This document shows positions 1-9,452 of a stretch of DNA of 64,000 nucleotides, one piece after another (the stretch's first letter is position 1; each line of letters starts with the position of its first letter). Both the position numbers and the translations under genes were made by a program. The DNA is from Nitrosospira sp. Nsp11 (GTDB taxonomy: Bacteria > Pseudomonadota > Gammaproteobacteria > Burkholderiales > Nitrosomonadaceae): the NCBI RefSeq assembly GCF_900142705.1, contig NZ_FRBV01000002.1, positions 1-64,000 of the forward strand, read 5' to 3'. Below the pieces are notes generated by a model, which had not been told where the DNA came from, ran no database searches, and saw only the letters and a list, made by a program, of their open reading frames with translations.

Positions 1-2
1 CC

Positions 3-98
3 CCCGAGACCGACCTGAACGAGAGCAAGAAGCAGGGCAAACTGGTCCTCAAGCCCGAGAAAAAGGATGAGGACGACGAGGAGGAGGATGAGGAGTGA
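3..98 (+). CDS. C-terminal end of an unidentified protein with an acidic tail (partial)
   Basis: An open frame enters from the left edge and stops at TGA 96-98. The 31 visible residues are lysine- and glutamate-rich, and the last eleven are almost all Asp/Glu. The acidic tail is too unspecific to name a family. A strong hairpin terminator follows within 60 bp, which supports this being the true end of a transcribed gene. It is separated from the pst operon by that terminator and by a Pho-type promoter, so it is probably not part of the pst transcript. No function is proposed. Confidence 0.6.
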   Translation, partial: PETDLNESKKQGKLVLKPEKKDEDDEEEDEE

Positions 99-155
99 GT
101 GAGTAAGCCGGATCGCTTCGGCTACAGCACTTGACACACCTCATCTATTCACCCG

Positions 156-196
156 AACCGCTGCTTCCCGTATTCACGCGGGGAGCAGCGGTTTTA
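156..196 (+). terminator. Rho-independent terminator after the left-edge gene
   Basis: A 15-nt arm AACCGCTGCTTCCCG pairs with GGGAGCAGCGGTT across a short loop and is followed by a T-rich run (TTTTACTT). It lies about 60 bp after the stop codon of the partial gene and closes that transcription unit before the pst promoter. Confidence 0.85.
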
Positions 197-282
197 CTTA
201 CATCAAGCAATCGTCCCGGTATTTCCACATACCGAGACAGGAATTCAATGGAGAGGTTTGATTCCATCTCCCGTTTGGATCG

Positions 283-352
283 TTATAGCGCTAGTGACAA
301 ATGAGCTGACAAATAGCTGAAAAATGAGCGGTCAACCACGGATGCAGGTTGA
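283..352 (+). repeat. Dispersed intergenic repeat, copy A
   Basis: The stretch beginning TTATAGCGCTAGTGACAA and running to GATGCAGGTTGAAT resembles sequences at 31945-32035, 63844-63905 (opposite strand) and more weakly 52083-52172. The shared 3' half reads roughly AGCGGTCAACNACGGATNCAGG. Copy A carries an extra near-duplicate of a GACAAATGAGCT segment compared with copy B. It sits between the upstream terminator and the Pho box and has no coding potential. Confidence 0.5.
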
Positions 353-394
353 ATGGCGGAAAGGATTGCCGCATCCTTCCGGCACTGTTCCGAT

Positions 395-428
395 GTGTCA
401 CGAAACTGTAATATACCCGCCGTAATAT
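395..428 (+). promoter_or_regulatory. Pho box and -10 element of the pst operon
   Basis: GTGTCAC (395-401), a 4-nt spacer GAAA and CTGTAAT (406-412) match the PhoB half-site CTGTCAT, N4, CTGTCAT at 5/7 and 6/7 positions. A -10-like TAATAT lies at 423-428, 10 bp downstream. This is the arrangement of PhoB-activated sigma-70 promoters in which the Pho box replaces the -35 element. Transcription would start near 435, leaving a short leader before pstC at 459. The match is direct; PhoB control is inferred. Confidence 0.75.
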
Positions 429-458
429 ATAGCCCTGCCCAAGAACGTTCCTTTTAAA

Positions 459-1403
459 ATGCAGTTGCCTGCGACAGCACATCCTCCCGACGAAATCACC
501 CATTCCAAAAGACTCGGGTATAGCTATCGCCGTCATCTGGGTGAGCGGTTTATTGAAGCGCTGCTGTTCCTGATGGCATTTGTCTCTGTCGCGATTACCA
601 TTGCCATTGTGGTGATGCTGGTGAAAGAGTCGTTCGTGTTTTTCGAACATGTTCCGCTTTGGCAATTTCTGACCGATACCCAATGGACACCACTGTTCGA
701 CGATGCGCACTATGGCATCCTCCCGCTCATATCCGGTACTGTGGTAAGTTCCGCCGTAGCGCTCCTGGTCGCCATCCCGCTAGGCACTATCACGGCCATA
801 TATCTTTCAGAATTTGCGCCTTTTGCCGTGCGTGAAGTCGCCAAACCATTTCTCGAGTTGCTGGGCGGGGTTCCAACTGTCGTGTATGGTTATTTCGCAT
901 TACTATTCGTAACGCCCCTGCTGCAGAAAATTTTTCCGGATTTACCTGGTTTCAGTCTTCTTTCAGCAGGGTTGGTGATGGGCATCATGATTATTCCCTA
1001 TGTGAGCTCCATGGCTGAAGATGCGATGCGAGCCGTGCCCATGCATTTGCGGGAAGGCTCTTACGCGATGGGGGCTACGAAATTCCAGACCGCCATAAGG
1101 GTCGTGATGCCAGCCGCGTTTTCGGGCATAGCCGCTGCTTATATACTTGGTATCTCCCGCGCTGTGGGGGAAACGATGGTGGTGGCGATCGCTGCCGGGA
1201 TGCAACCAAATCTCACCTGGAACCCGATGGAACCCGCAGCTACCATTACCGCCTACATCGTACAGGTGAGCCTGGGCGACCTGCCCCATGGTAGCATTGG
1301 TTATCAAACTATTTTTGCCGCTGGGCTTACATTACTGCTATTGACATTGGCATTCAATATCATCGGGCATGTTCTGCGCAAGCGTTATCGCGAAGTATAT
1401 TAA
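459..1403 (+). CDS. pstC: Phosphate ABC transporter permease PstC
   Basis: One of the two inner-membrane permease subunits of the high-affinity phosphate importer PstSCAB. The 314-residue protein has an N-terminal cytoplasmic stretch, a first membrane helix near residues 32-55, and the binding-protein-dependent transport domain with the EAA loop around residues 190-215 (EGSYAMGATKFQTAIRVV). Length is normal for PstC. It is the first gene behind the Pho box. No periplasmic phosphate-binding protein gene (pstS) is present here, so the binding protein must be encoded elsewhere. A 119-bp gap separates it from pstA. The start codon lacks a clear Shine-Dalgarno sequence. Confidence 0.93.
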   Translation: MQLPATAHPPDEITHSKRLGYSYRRHLGERFIEALLFLMAFVSVAITIAIVVMLVKESFVFFEHVPLWQFLTDTQWTPLFDDAHYGILPLISGTVVSSAVALLVAIPLGTITAIYLSEFAPFAVREVAKPFLELLGGVPTVVYGYFALLFVTPLLQKIFPDLPGFSLLSAGLVMGIMIIPYVSSMAEDAMRAVPMHLREGSYAMGATKFQTAIRVVMPAAFSGIAAAYILGISRAVGETMVVAIAAGMQPNLTWNPMEPAATITAYIVQVSLGDLPHGSIGYQTIFAAGLTLLLLTLAFNIIGHVLRKRYREVY

Positions 1404-1522
1404 AATCAAACGCGATTGCTGATCCTATTGCTATTTGACAAAATGACTTTTACCTATCTTTCTAGCTGTTCGGTCACGGGGCTTTCTGATGAGCACGCTT
1501 TGCTCTTTCCTGGAAGCCCTGG

Positions 1523-2449
1523 ATGAGAGACGATAAAGATCTGAGCGAGATCCGCACGATCATTGCGCGCCATAAGCTCTGGGATTTGATTTTCATGATT
1601 GTCGGCGTGTTGGCACTGATGATTGCGGTACTCACATTCATGGCGTTATTCGCTCATATGCTGATAGAGGGAATGCCGCGCTTGTCGTGGGATTTTTTTA
1701 CTTCTTTCCCATCGCGCCGCCCCGGATCAGCGGGCATACTTTCCGCCTGGGTCGGCACCATTCTGGTCATGCTGGTGACCGCGATGGCAGCGGTGCCGAT
1801 GGGCATTGGAGCCGGAATTTATCTGGAAGAGTATGCGTCTAAAAATATCATTACCGAGATCATCGAAATCAACGTTACCAACCTTGCGGGCGTTCCTTCC
1901 ATTATTTACGGCTTGCTGGCGTTAAGCTTGTTTGTACATCAATTCGGGTTTGGCCAAAGCATTCTTTCAGCTGGCCTCGCGCTGGCGTTATTGATCTTGC
2001 CGGTAGTCATCGTGGCGACGAGGGAGGCTATACGCGCAATCCCATTGGTCATCCGGGAGGGCGCTTATGCGCTCGGGGCGACCAAATGGCAGACTGTATC
2101 CGATCATCTGCTTCCTTATTCCGCTGCCGGTATTTTAACTGGCGTTATTATCGGCTTGGCTCGTGCTATTGGGGAAACCGCGCCGATCATCACCATTGGC
2201 GCGCTGACTTTTATTGCGTTTTTGCCGCCGTCTCCCATTAAAGCTGAATTCCCTTTTCTATCTTTCGAGTGGCTGATGGCCCCATTCACAGTGATGCCCA
2301 TCCAGATGTTCAATTGGGTCTCCCGGCCCGAAGAAGAGTTTCAGGCCAACGCTGCGGCTGCGGGGTTGGTGCTGGTAGTGATGACACTTGCCATGAATGC
2401 GATAGCCATTTATCTGCGCTATCGTATGCGCAAGAACCTCAAATGGTAG
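1523..2449 (+). CDS. pstA: Phosphate ABC transporter permease PstA
   Basis: Second permease subunit of the Pst phosphate importer, forming the membrane channel with PstC. The 308 residues include a first membrane helix near residues 25-50, a periplasmic loop, and the permease domain with the EAA-loop signature ([20 protein letters not shown]) about two thirds along. The stop codon overlaps the start of pstB by 7 bp, which shows translational coupling. Length and layout are typical for PstA. Confidence 0.93.
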   Translation: MRDDKDLSEIRTIIARHKLWDLIFMIVGVLALMIAVLTFMALFAHMLIEGMPRLSWDFFTSFPSRRPGSAGILSAWVGTILVMLVTAMAAVPMGIGAGIYLEEYASKNIITEIIEINVTNLAGVPSIIYGLLALSLFVHQFGFGQSILSAGLALALLILPVVIVATREAIRAIPLVIREGAYALGATKWQTVSDHLLPYSAAGILTGVIIGLARAIGETAPIITIGALTFIAFLPPSPIKAEFPFLSFEWLMAPFTVMPIQMFNWVSRPEEEFQANAAAAGLVLVVMTLAMNAIAIYLRYRMRKNLKW

Positions 2450-3252
2450 AAAATTCAACGGTCGAAAATCTCGGATTGGATGCGGCCCCTGTTCCGTACA
2501 AGTCTGAAGTCAAAAACTTGAGTTTTTATTATGGCGCATTCTCCGCGCTTAAAAATATTAACATGGTGTTGCATGAAAAACAGGTAACTGCGTTGATCGG
2601 CCCATCAGGATGCGGTAAATCCACCTTTCTGCGCTGCTTCAACCGTATGCACGATCTCTACCCCGGCAATCGTTATGTGGGCGATATTATTCTGCATCCG
2701 GATAATGTCAATATTCTTTCACGTAGCGTGGATCCGATTGAAGTACGGATGCGCATCAGCATGGTATTTCAGAAACCCAATCCATTTCCAAAATCCATCT
2801 ATGAAAATGTTGCGTATGGCTTGCGCGTACGAGGTGTCCGGCAGCGCGCCATACTGGACGAGAAGGTTGAAGAAGCGCTGCGCGGCGCCGCGCTTTGGGA
2901 GGAAGTAAAAGATCGTTTGAATCAGCTTGCCTACAACCTCTCGGGCGGTCAGCAGCAACGTTTGTGTATTGCCCGAGCGCTTGCGACCGATCCCGAAATC
3001 CTGTTGTTCGACGAACCCACTTCTGCACTTGACCCAATTGCCACGGCCAACATAGAAGAGCTCATTGCCGATCTGAAGGATAAGGTTACGATCCTGATCG
3101 TGACTCACAATATGCAGCAGGCGGCACGCGTATCGGATTACACTGCTTATATGTATTTGGGTGAACTCATCGAGTTCGACGTCACTGACACAATTTTCAT
3201 CAAACCAAAAAACAAACAGACGGAAGATTACATTACCGGACGTTTCGGATAG
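2443..3252 (+). CDS. pstB: Phosphate ABC transporter ATP-binding protein PstB
   Basis: ATPase that powers phosphate import through PstC-PstA. Visible motifs are Walker [10 protein letters not shown], the ABC signature [15 protein letters not shown], Walker [14 protein letters not shown] and the H-loop [12 protein letters not shown]. The start is placed at ATG 2443 inside the end of pstA because the N-terminus then matches PstB proteins (269 aa); the open frame extends further upstream only as an out-of-frame shadow of pstA. The usual last gene of the operon, phoU, does not follow: the next gene is tpiA. Confidence 0.93.
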   Translation: MVENSTVENLGLDAAPVPYKSEVKNLSFYYGAFSALKNINMVLHEKQVTALIGPSGCGKSTFLRCFNRMHDLYPGNRYVGDIILHPDNVNILSRSVDPIEVRMRISMVFQKPNPFPKSIYENVAYGLRVRGVRQRAILDEKVEEALRGAALWEEVKDRLNQLAYNLSGGQQQRLCIARALATDPEILLFDEPTSALDPIATANIEELIADLKDKVTILIVTHNMQQAARVSDYTAYMYLGELIEFDVTDTIFIKPKNKQTEDYITGRFG

Positions 3253-3483
3253 ATTGGGAATGATTCTGTCAGGCGCTTTTGCCGTATGACAGATAATCTG
3301 CAGTCTTGGCGCATACAGGTGAGCGACGGCCACGGCGTCCCCTTATCTTATTCTTTCTGCCTCATCCGTACCGTTTTCCCAAATTTCGCGCTTTTGTACC
3401 CTATGATATTGTTTGCCTCGTGATTGACCCCGTATTCATTCACGGGTAACATTCGCAGCTTTCCAGTTCAAAGGCGGTTTCCT

Positions 3484-4245
3484 ATGGCTAGGCGTTCAAA
3501 GTTGGTTGTTGGCAACTGGAAAATGCATGGTGGAACGGTGCAAAACCGGAATTTGCTGAATGCTGTGATCGCTGGAACGGCAGGGATGAGCGGGACCGGT
3601 TTGGCCGTGTGCGTACCTTATCCTTATCTGTCGCAGGCACAATCAGTATTGCAGGCGACACATGTTTTCTGGGGCGCTCAGAACGTGAGCCAGTATGATA
3701 AGGGCGCTTACACAGGTGAGGTTTCAGCGGCGATGTTGATGGATTTCGGCTGCCGCTACGTAATCGTAGGTCACTCCGAACGGCGTGCCTTGTATGGCGA
3801 GGATAACCATACCGTGGCGCTTAAGTTTCAAGCGGCTCAGTCGGTTGGCTTGACACCTGTCTTATGTGTTGGCGAAACCCTTGATCAGCGCGAGGCTGCC
3901 ATTACCGAGCGAGTGGTTGCAGAGCAATTGGATGCGGTGATCGAATTGGTGGGTATCGATGCGCTTGCCAAGTCGGTGCTTGCTTATGAGCCGGTATGGG
4001 CTATCGGTACGGGTAAAACGGCTACGCCGGGACAGGCTCAGGACGTACATTCGTTTATTCGCGATAGAATCGCCGCCAGCAATTCCGAAATGGCCGTTGA
4101 TTTACAGATTCTTTATGGCGGCAGTGCAAAGGCGAACAATGCGGCTGAGCTGTTCGCCATGCCGGACATTGATGGCGGGCTGATCGGCGGCGCGTCACTT
4201 GTTGCCGATGAATTCATCGCCATCTGCCACGCGGCAAAAAATTAA
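3484..4245 (+). CDS. tpiA: Triosephosphate isomerase
   Basis: Interconverts dihydroxyacetone phosphate and glyceraldehyde 3-phosphate (glycolysis/gluconeogenesis, Calvin cycle supply), in the cytoplasm. Catalytic signatures are all visible: NWKM with the active-site Lys near residue 13, the electrophilic His in GHSERR, and the catalytic Glu in YEPVWAIGTGKTATP with the mobile loop 6. The phosphate-binding GGS and GGLIGGAS motifs are present near the end. The start at ATG 3484 has AAAGG upstream and gives 253 aa, normal for the family. It is followed 18 bp later by secG, the common tpiA-secG pairing of proteobacteria. Confidence 0.95.
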   Translation: MARRSKLVVGNWKMHGGTVQNRNLLNAVIAGTAGMSGTGLAVCVPYPYLSQAQSVLQATHVFWGAQNVSQYDKGAYTGEVSAAMLMDFGCRYVIVGHSERRALYGEDNHTVALKFQAAQSVGLTPVLCVGETLDQREAAITERVVAEQLDAVIELVGIDALAKSVLAYEPVWAIGTGKTATPGQAQDVHSFIRDRIAASNSEMAVDLQILYGGSAKANNAAELFAMPDIDGGLIGGASLVADEFIAICHAAKN

Positions 4246-4263
4246 CTCATTTTGGAGTAGGCT

Positions 4264-4617
4264 TTGGAAACACTCATCTGGATACTACACCTCTTGTCGG
4301 CTATTAGCGTAGTTGTGCTGGTTCTGTTGCAACACGGGAAGGGCGCCGATATGGGTGCTGCGTTTGGCAGCGGCTCATCTGGAAGTTTGTTTGGCGCCAG
4401 CGGTTCAGCAAATTTTCTTAGCAGGACGACGGGTGTGCTGGCCGCGGTTTTTTTTATTACCAGCCTCGGGCTTACCTATCTTTCCAGCCACAAGACTGAA
4501 ACGGGTGGTGTTATGGATAAAGCGATACCGGCTCAGTCGGTCAAACCGGCTGAGGAGATTCCGGTAAAGCCCGTGGATGAAGGGACGTCTTCCAAGGCGA
4601 CCGAAATCCCGGAATAA
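4264..4617 (+). CDS. secG: Preprotein translocase subunit SecG
   Basis: Small inner-membrane subunit of the SecYEG protein-export channel. The 117-aa protein has the two expected membrane helices (about residues 3-20 and 55-75) linked by a glycine/serine-rich loop with the family motif GKGADMGAAFGSG. A proline/lysine-rich C-terminal tail of about 35 residues follows the second helix. The start is TTG at 4264 with GGAG about 7 nt upstream. Downstream lies tRNA-Leu(GAG), the same secG-leuU order as in E. coli. Confidence 0.93.
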   Translation: METLIWILHLLSAISVVVLVLLQHGKGADMGAAFGSGSSGSLFGASGSANFLSRTTGVLAAVFFITSLGLTYLSSHKTETGGVMDKAIPAQSVKPAEEIPVKPVDEGTSSKATEIPE

Positions 4618-4698
4618 TTTTTATGATGAGCTAATTGAACAATTAGCTAAAATTGGGTTCTAATCAGGTTAAGCTTTAGATTAGCGCCCAAGCAAGCT

Positions 4699-4783
4699 GC
4701 CGACGTGGTGAAATTGGTAGACACGCCGTCTTGAGGGGGCGGTGGCGAAAGCTGTGCGAGTTCGAGTCTCGCCGTCGGCACCA
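4699..4783 (+). tRNA. leuU: tRNA-Leu (anticodon GAG)
   Basis: Class II tRNA of 85 nt with CCA encoded. The acceptor arm GCCGACG pairs with CGTCGGC, discriminator A. The anticodon stem CCGTC/GGCGG encloses the loop TTGAGGG, giving anticodon GAG. A long variable arm (TGGCGAAAGCTG region) and the T-arm with GTTCGAGTC are visible. The position directly after secG matches the conserved secG-leuU arrangement. Confidence 0.95.
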
Positions 4784-4857
4784 TCTGATGTAATAAGACC
4801 GAGAGTCAGGCCAGGCATATGAACGCTACCTGTTCCGGTCCTAACTTTTGATTACAC

Positions 4858-5214
4858 ATGCTCGAAAATTACTTTCCCATTCTGCTATTTATTCTGATTG
4901 GCCTTGTAGTCGGCATTCTGGCGATGACGCTTGGCTGGTTGTTTGCGCCAAATCGTCCGGACAGCGAGAAACTGTCTCCGTATGAATGTGGCTTCGAAGC
5001 ATTTGAAGATGCACGCATGAAATTCGACGTGCGTTATTATCTCGTGGCCATTCTGTTCATTCTGTTCGATCTGGAGATCGCATTTCTGTTTCCATGGGCG
5101 GTGGTATTGAATGAGATTGGGCTGTTCGGTTTTATCGCCATGATGGTTTTTCTCGGTATTCTTGTTGTTGGTTTTATTTACGAATGGAACAAGGGTGCGT
5201 TGGAGTGGGATTAG
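4858..5214 (+). CDS. nuoA: NADH-quinone oxidoreductase subunit A
   Basis: Small membrane subunit of respiratory complex I (NDH-1). It has 118 aa with three membrane helices at about residues 8-30, 62-82 and 88-108. The family motif YECGFEAF lies in the loop after helix 1 and [18 protein letters not shown] before and in helix 2. First gene of the 14-gene nuo cluster, 75 bp after the tRNA and 3 bp before nuoB. Confidence 0.95.
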   Translation: MLENYFPILLFILIGLVVGILAMTLGWLFAPNRPDSEKLSPYECGFEAFEDARMKFDVRYYLVAILFILFDLEIAFLFPWAVVLNEIGLFGFIAMMVFLGILVVGFIYEWNKGALEWD

Positions 5215-5217
5215 ATT

Positions 5218-5697
5218 ATGAGCGCTAACAACGGTGCGATGGAAAAGGGTTTTGTTACCACGAGCCTGGACTCGGTTATCAACTGGGGCCGTACTGGGTC
5301 GATGTGGCCGATGACCTTTGGCCTTGCGTGCTGTGCGGTGGAAATGATGCAGGCTGGCGCCTCGCGTTACGATCTGGACCGTTTCGGTATCGTCTTCCGT
5401 CCAAGTCCTCGCCAATCGGACGTGATGATTGTTGCGGGCACGTTATGCAATAAAATGGCGCCTGCGCTGCGTAAAGTGTACGATCAGATGGCGGAGCCCC
5501 GCTGGGTAATCTCCATGGGTTCCTGCGCCAACGGCGGTGGTTATTATCATTACTCCTACTCCGTCGTTCGCGGTTGCGACCGGATTGTGCCGGTCGATAT
5601 CTATGTTCCCGGCTGCCCGCCGACAGCGGAAGCTCTGCTCTACGGTATTATTCAGTTGCAGAATAAAATACACCGTACCAATACCATCGCGCGCTGA
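5218..5697 (+). CDS. nuoB: NADH-quinone oxidoreductase subunit B
   Basis: Peripheral-arm subunit carrying iron-sulfur cluster N2, the last cluster before quinone. The ligands are visible: CC in LACCAVEMM, the Cys of GSCANGGG and the Cys of PGCPPTAE. The protein has 159 aa, the usual size for betaproteobacterial NuoB. It begins 3 bp after nuoA and ends 7 bp before nuoC. Confidence 0.96.
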   Translation: MSANNGAMEKGFVTTSLDSVINWGRTGSMWPMTFGLACCAVEMMQAGASRYDLDRFGIVFRPSPRQSDVMIVAGTLCNKMAPALRKVYDQMAEPRWVISMGSCANGGGYYHYSYSVVRGCDRIVPVDIYVPGCPPTAEALLYGIIQLQNKIHRTNTIAR

Positions 5698-5704
5698 GTT
5701 ATAT

Positions 5705-6322
5705 ATGTCGTCCTCTCGTCTGGAAACGCTTTCCTTTTGTCTTCAAAATGTGTTGGCCGATAAGCTTGTCACCACCAGTGAACGATTGGGCGAGCTCACA
5801 ATTTCGGTGCGTCAGGCAGATTTGCTGTGGACGATGGAAACGCTGCGCGATCATCCCGAGCTGGATTTTGAAATGCTTATTGATCTGTGTGGCATGGATT
5901 ATTCAACCTATGGTGCGGAATTTGGCTCAACAAGCGACCGAACGAATAAACGGTTTGCTGCCATCTATCACTTGCTTTCCATCAGGCATAACCACAGATT
6001 GAGAATCAGGATATTCGCCGATGACGATGAATTTCCGGTATTGGATTCGGTAATAAATATATGGCCATCGGTAAACTGGTTCGAGCGTGAGGCATTCGAT
6101 CTGTACGGCATCGTTTTCACGGGTCATCCGGATTTGCGACGTATTCTCACCGACTACGGTTTTATCGGCAGTCCGTTTCGCAAGGATTTTCCCCTGAGTG
6201 GAAATGTCGAGATGCGTTACGACCCCGACCAGCAACGCGTAATCTATCAGCCGGTCAGCATAGAGCCGCGCCAGATAATACCGCGCGTCATCCGCGAAGA
6301 GCATTACGGAGAGAGCGAGTGA
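5705..6322 (+). CDS. nuoC: NADH-quinone oxidoreductase subunit C
   Basis: Peripheral-arm 30-kDa subunit of complex I. The start at ATG 5705 (MSSSRLETL) is preferred: the frame is open further upstream only as a shadow of nuoB. It gives 205 aa, a normal unfused NuoC. The family signature [19 protein letters not shown] is followed by [14 protein letters not shown]. nuoD starts 3 bp downstream, so C and D are separate genes rather than a fused nuoCD. Confidence 0.94.
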   Translation: MSSSRLETLSFCLQNVLADKLVTTSERLGELTISVRQADLLWTMETLRDHPELDFEMLIDLCGMDYSTYGAEFGSTSDRTNKRFAAIYHLLSIRHNHRLRIRIFADDDEFPVLDSVINIWPSVNWFEREAFDLYGIVFTGHPDLRRILTDYGFIGSPFRKDFPLSGNVEMRYDPDQQRVIYQPVSIEPRQIIPRVIREEHYGESE

Positions 6323-6325
6323 AGC

Positions 6326-7579
6326 ATGGCTGAAATACGTAACTACACCATGAACTTCGGCCCCCAGCATCCTGCAGCGCATGGCGTGTTGCGCCTGGTG
6401 CTGGAGTTGGACGGCGAGGTCGTTCAACGGGCGGATCCGCATATCGGGCTTCTTCATCGGGCGACCGAAAAGCTGGCTGAGTATAAGACTTATATTCAAT
6501 CAGTGCCGTACATGGATCGCCTGGATTACGTCTCCATGATGTGCAATGAACACGCCTACGTGATGGCGATCGAGAAACTGCTTCAGCTCGAGGTGCCCTT
6601 GCGTGCGCAATATATTCGCGTGATGTTCGATGAAATTACCCGAATACTCAACCACCTTTTATGGCTGGGTGCCCACGCGCTGGACGTGGGTGCGATGACC
6701 GTGTTTCTCTATGCTTTCCGCGACCGGGAAGACCTGATGGATTGTTACGAGGCGGTTTCGGGCGCCCGATTGCACGCGGCTTATTACCGTCCCGGTGGCG
6801 TTTATCGAGATCTTCCGGAATCCATGCCGCAATACAAGGCATCGAAAATCCATGACGAAAAAAGCACCAGGGTGCTCAATGAAAATCGTAGGGGTTCGTT
6901 GCTGGATTTTATCGAAGACTTTACCAACCGGTTTCCTACCTATGTGGATGAGTATGAAACTTTGCTTACCGACAACCGGATCTGGAAGCAGCGACTTGTT
7001 GGAATTGGCGTAGTCTCCCCGGAACGTGCCAAAGCGCTGGGCTTTACCGGCCCGATGCTGCGTGGTTCGGGTGTGGAATGGGATTTGCGGAAGAAACAGC
7101 CTTATGAAGTTTATGACCGCATCGATTTTGATATACCGGTAGGGGTCAACGGCGATTGCTATGATCGCTACCTGGTCCGAATCGAGGAATTCCGCCAGTC
7201 CAATCGCATCATCAAGCAATGTGTCGATTGGCTGCGCAAAAACCCGGGTCCGGTAATAACCGATAACCATAAGGTTGCGCCGCCTGCCCGCGTTGAAATG
7301 AAACAGAATATGGAAGAATTGATCCATCATTTCAAGCTTTTTACCGAGGGCTTCCACGTGCCGCCCGGCGAAACCTACGCGGCGATCGAACATCCTAAAG
7401 GCGAATTTGGCATTTATCTGGTTTCCGATGGCGCCAATATGCCCTATCGCCTGAAAATTCGCGCACCGGGCTTTGCCCATCTGGCAGCGCTGGATGAAAT
7501 GGCTCGCGGGCACATGATCGCAGACGTAGTGGCGATCATTGGAACGCAGGACATTGTATTTGGCGAAATAGACAGATGA
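6326..7579 (+). CDS. nuoD: NADH-quinone oxidoreductase subunit D
   Basis: 49-kDa subunit that forms the quinone-binding site together with NuoB. It has 417 aa. Family signatures include [15 protein letters not shown] at the N-terminus, with the His that lines the quinone site, and [10 protein letters not shown] shortly after. The C-terminal half contains the hydrogenase-derived fold ([27 protein letters not shown]). It ends 28 bp before nuoE. Confidence 0.96.
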   Translation: MAEIRNYTMNFGPQHPAAHGVLRLVLELDGEVVQRADPHIGLLHRATEKLAEYKTYIQSVPYMDRLDYVSMMCNEHAYVMAIEKLLQLEVPLRAQYIRVMFDEITRILNHLLWLGAHALDVGAMTVFLYAFRDREDLMDCYEAVSGARLHAAYYRPGGVYRDLPESMPQYKASKIHDEKSTRVLNENRRGSLLDFIEDFTNRFPTYVDEYETLLTDNRIWKQRLVGIGVVSPERAKALGFTGPMLRGSGVEWDLRKKQPYEVYDRIDFDIPVGVNGDCYDRYLVRIEEFRQSNRIIKQCVDWLRKNPGPVITDNHKVAPPARVEMKQNMEELIHHFKLFTEGFHVPPGETYAAIEHPKGEFGIYLVSDGANMPYRLKIRAPGFAHLAALDEMARGHMIADVVAIIGTQDIVFGEIDR

Positions 7580-7607
7580 CATCACTGACCTTTAAGCAGA
7601 TATCAAG

Positions 7608-8084
7608 ATGTTAAGCGTCGAGTCCATAAAAAAAATCGACCACGAGCTTACCAAATATCCCTCCGATCAAAAACAATCGGCAGTGATGTCGGCGCTCGCC
7701 ATCGCCCAGGATGAGAAAGGGTGGCTCGCTACTGAAACAATGGATTTTGTCGCTCGTTATCTTGGGATGCCGCCGATTGCGGTATATGAAGTGGCGACGT
7801 TTTACAACATGTACAATTTGCAGCCGCTGGGAAAATGCAAGATAACCATTTGCACGAACCTTCCTTGCGCTCTGTCCGGCGCCAATGAAGCTGTAGCTCA
7901 TATCCAGAAAAAACTGGGCATTGGTTTCAATGAAACGAGTGCCGACGGAAAATTCACGCTGAAAGAAGGCGAATGTATGGGGGCGTGCGGCGATGCGCCC
8001 GTGCTGCTGGTCAATAACAAACGCATGTGCAGTTTCATGTCCGACGATATGATCGATCAATTGCTGGAGGAGTTGAGCAAATGA
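7608..8084 (+). CDS. nuoE: NADH-quinone oxidoreductase subunit E
   Basis: 24-kDa thioredoxin-fold subunit binding the [2Fe-2S] cluster N1a. The four cysteine ligands are in CTNLPC and CMGACG, at about residues 83-88 and 124-128. The protein has 158 aa. Its last codons overlap the nuoF start by 4 bp (ATGA), indicating translational coupling. Confidence 0.95.
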   Translation: MLSVESIKKIDHELTKYPSDQKQSAVMSALAIAQDEKGWLATETMDFVARYLGMPPIAVYEVATFYNMYNLQPLGKCKITICTNLPCALSGANEAVAHIQKKLGIGFNETSADGKFTLKEGECMGACGDAPVLLVNNKRMCSFMSDDMIDQLLEELSK

Positions 8085-9358
8085 CCCAGACTACGCAGAT
8101 ACTGCTGGCCGGGGTGAATCCATCCGATCCTGACAACTGGCGGCTCCGAAACTATGAGCAGCGCGAGGGGTATGCCGCGCTGAGAAAAATTCTGAGCGAA
8201 AAAATACCGCCTGAAAAAGTCATAGAGGAAGTCAAGAAATCGGCCTTGCGCGGCCGTGGCGGTGCGGGTTTTCCGACCGGACTGAAATGGAGCTTCATGC
8301 CCAAGCAGTACGAGGGCGACAAGTACCTGGTATGCAATTCAGATGAAGGTGAACCGGGCACCTTCAAAGACCGCGACATCATGCGTCACAACCCGCACAT
8401 TCTGATCGAAGGCATGATGATCGGCGCCTATGCGATGGGCATCAAGACCGGTTACAACTATATCCATGGCGAAATATGGGATACCTACGAACGCATGGAA
8501 GAGGCAGTGGATGAAGCGCGAGAGGCAGGATTGCTGGGGGATAATATTCTGGGTTCCGATTTCAGTTTCCAGTTATACAACCATCATGGTTACGGCGCCT
8601 ATATCTGCGGCGAGGAAACGGCGCTGCTAGAGTCCTTGGAGGGCAAGAAAGGCCAGCCGCGCTTCAAGCCGCCATTTCCAGCAAGCTTCGGCCTCTATGG
8701 CAAACCCACCACCATCAACAACACCGAGACATTTGCCTCGGTACCCTGGATCATTCGCAACGGGGGCGAAAAGTTTTTACAGCTGGGTAAACCCAATAAC
8801 GGCGGCACCAAGATTTTCTCCGTTTCCGGGCATGTCAACAAACCGGGCAATTATGAGGTGCCTATGGGTACGCCATTCGCAACATTGCTGGAGATGGCGG
8901 GCGGTATGCGGGGCGGGCGGAAACTGAAGGGTTGTATTCCCGGTGGTTCGTCCATGCCAGTGTTACCGGGCGATATCATGATGCAGACGGACATGGATTA
9001 TGATTCCATTGCCAAAGCAGGATCCATGCTGGGCTCGGGTGCGGTCATCATCATGGATGACACGACCTGCATGGTGAAGGCGCTGGAGCGCCTGTCATAC
9101 TTCTATTTTGAAGAATCCTGCGGCCAATGCACGCCTTGCCGCGAAGGTACTGGCTGGCTCTATCGTGTTGTGCATCGGATCGAAACCGGCAAGGGGCGGA
9201 TTGAGGATCTCGATCTGCTCAATAATGTTGCCGATAATATTCAGGGACGCACCATTTGCGCATTAGGTGATGCCGCCGCCATGCCGGTGCGAGCAATGAT
9301 TCAGCATTTTCGCGACGAGTTTGCCTACCATATCGAGCACAAGAAATGTCTGGTATAG
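8081..9358 (+). CDS. nuoF: NADH-quinone oxidoreductase subunit F
   Basis: 51-kDa subunit that binds NADH and FMN and carries cluster N3. The glycine-rich NADH site [10 protein letters not shown] lies near residue 62, the FMN-binding region includes [14 protein letters not shown], and the [4Fe-4S] ligands are in [12 protein letters not shown] near residue 350 with a fourth Cys in the C-terminal helical domain. The start at ATG 8081 overlaps nuoE by 4 bp and gives 425 aa. A 94-bp spacer precedes nuoG. Confidence 0.96.
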   Translation: MTQTTQILLAGVNPSDPDNWRLRNYEQREGYAALRKILSEKIPPEKVIEEVKKSALRGRGGAGFPTGLKWSFMPKQYEGDKYLVCNSDEGEPGTFKDRDIMRHNPHILIEGMMIGAYAMGIKTGYNYIHGEIWDTYERMEEAVDEAREAGLLGDNILGSDFSFQLYNHHGYGAYICGEETALLESLEGKKGQPRFKPPFPASFGLYGKPTTINNTETFASVPWIIRNGGEKFLQLGKPNNGGTKIFSVSGHVNKPGNYEVPMGTPFATLLEMAGGMRGGRKLKGCIPGGSSMPVLPGDIMMQTDMDYDSIAKAGSMLGSGAVIIMDDTTCMVKALERLSYFYFEESCGQCTPCREGTGWLYRVVHRIETGKGRIEDLDLLNNVADNIQGRTICALGDAAAMPVRAMIQHFRDEFAYHIEHKKCLV

Positions 9359-9452
9359 CCAAGGTGGCGAATGGCATGGATGAAGCCAATGAGTTTTTTC
9401 TTGTCTGCGTTTACTCGCTAAGCCGATTCGTTAAGCCGAGAGTATTTATCCC

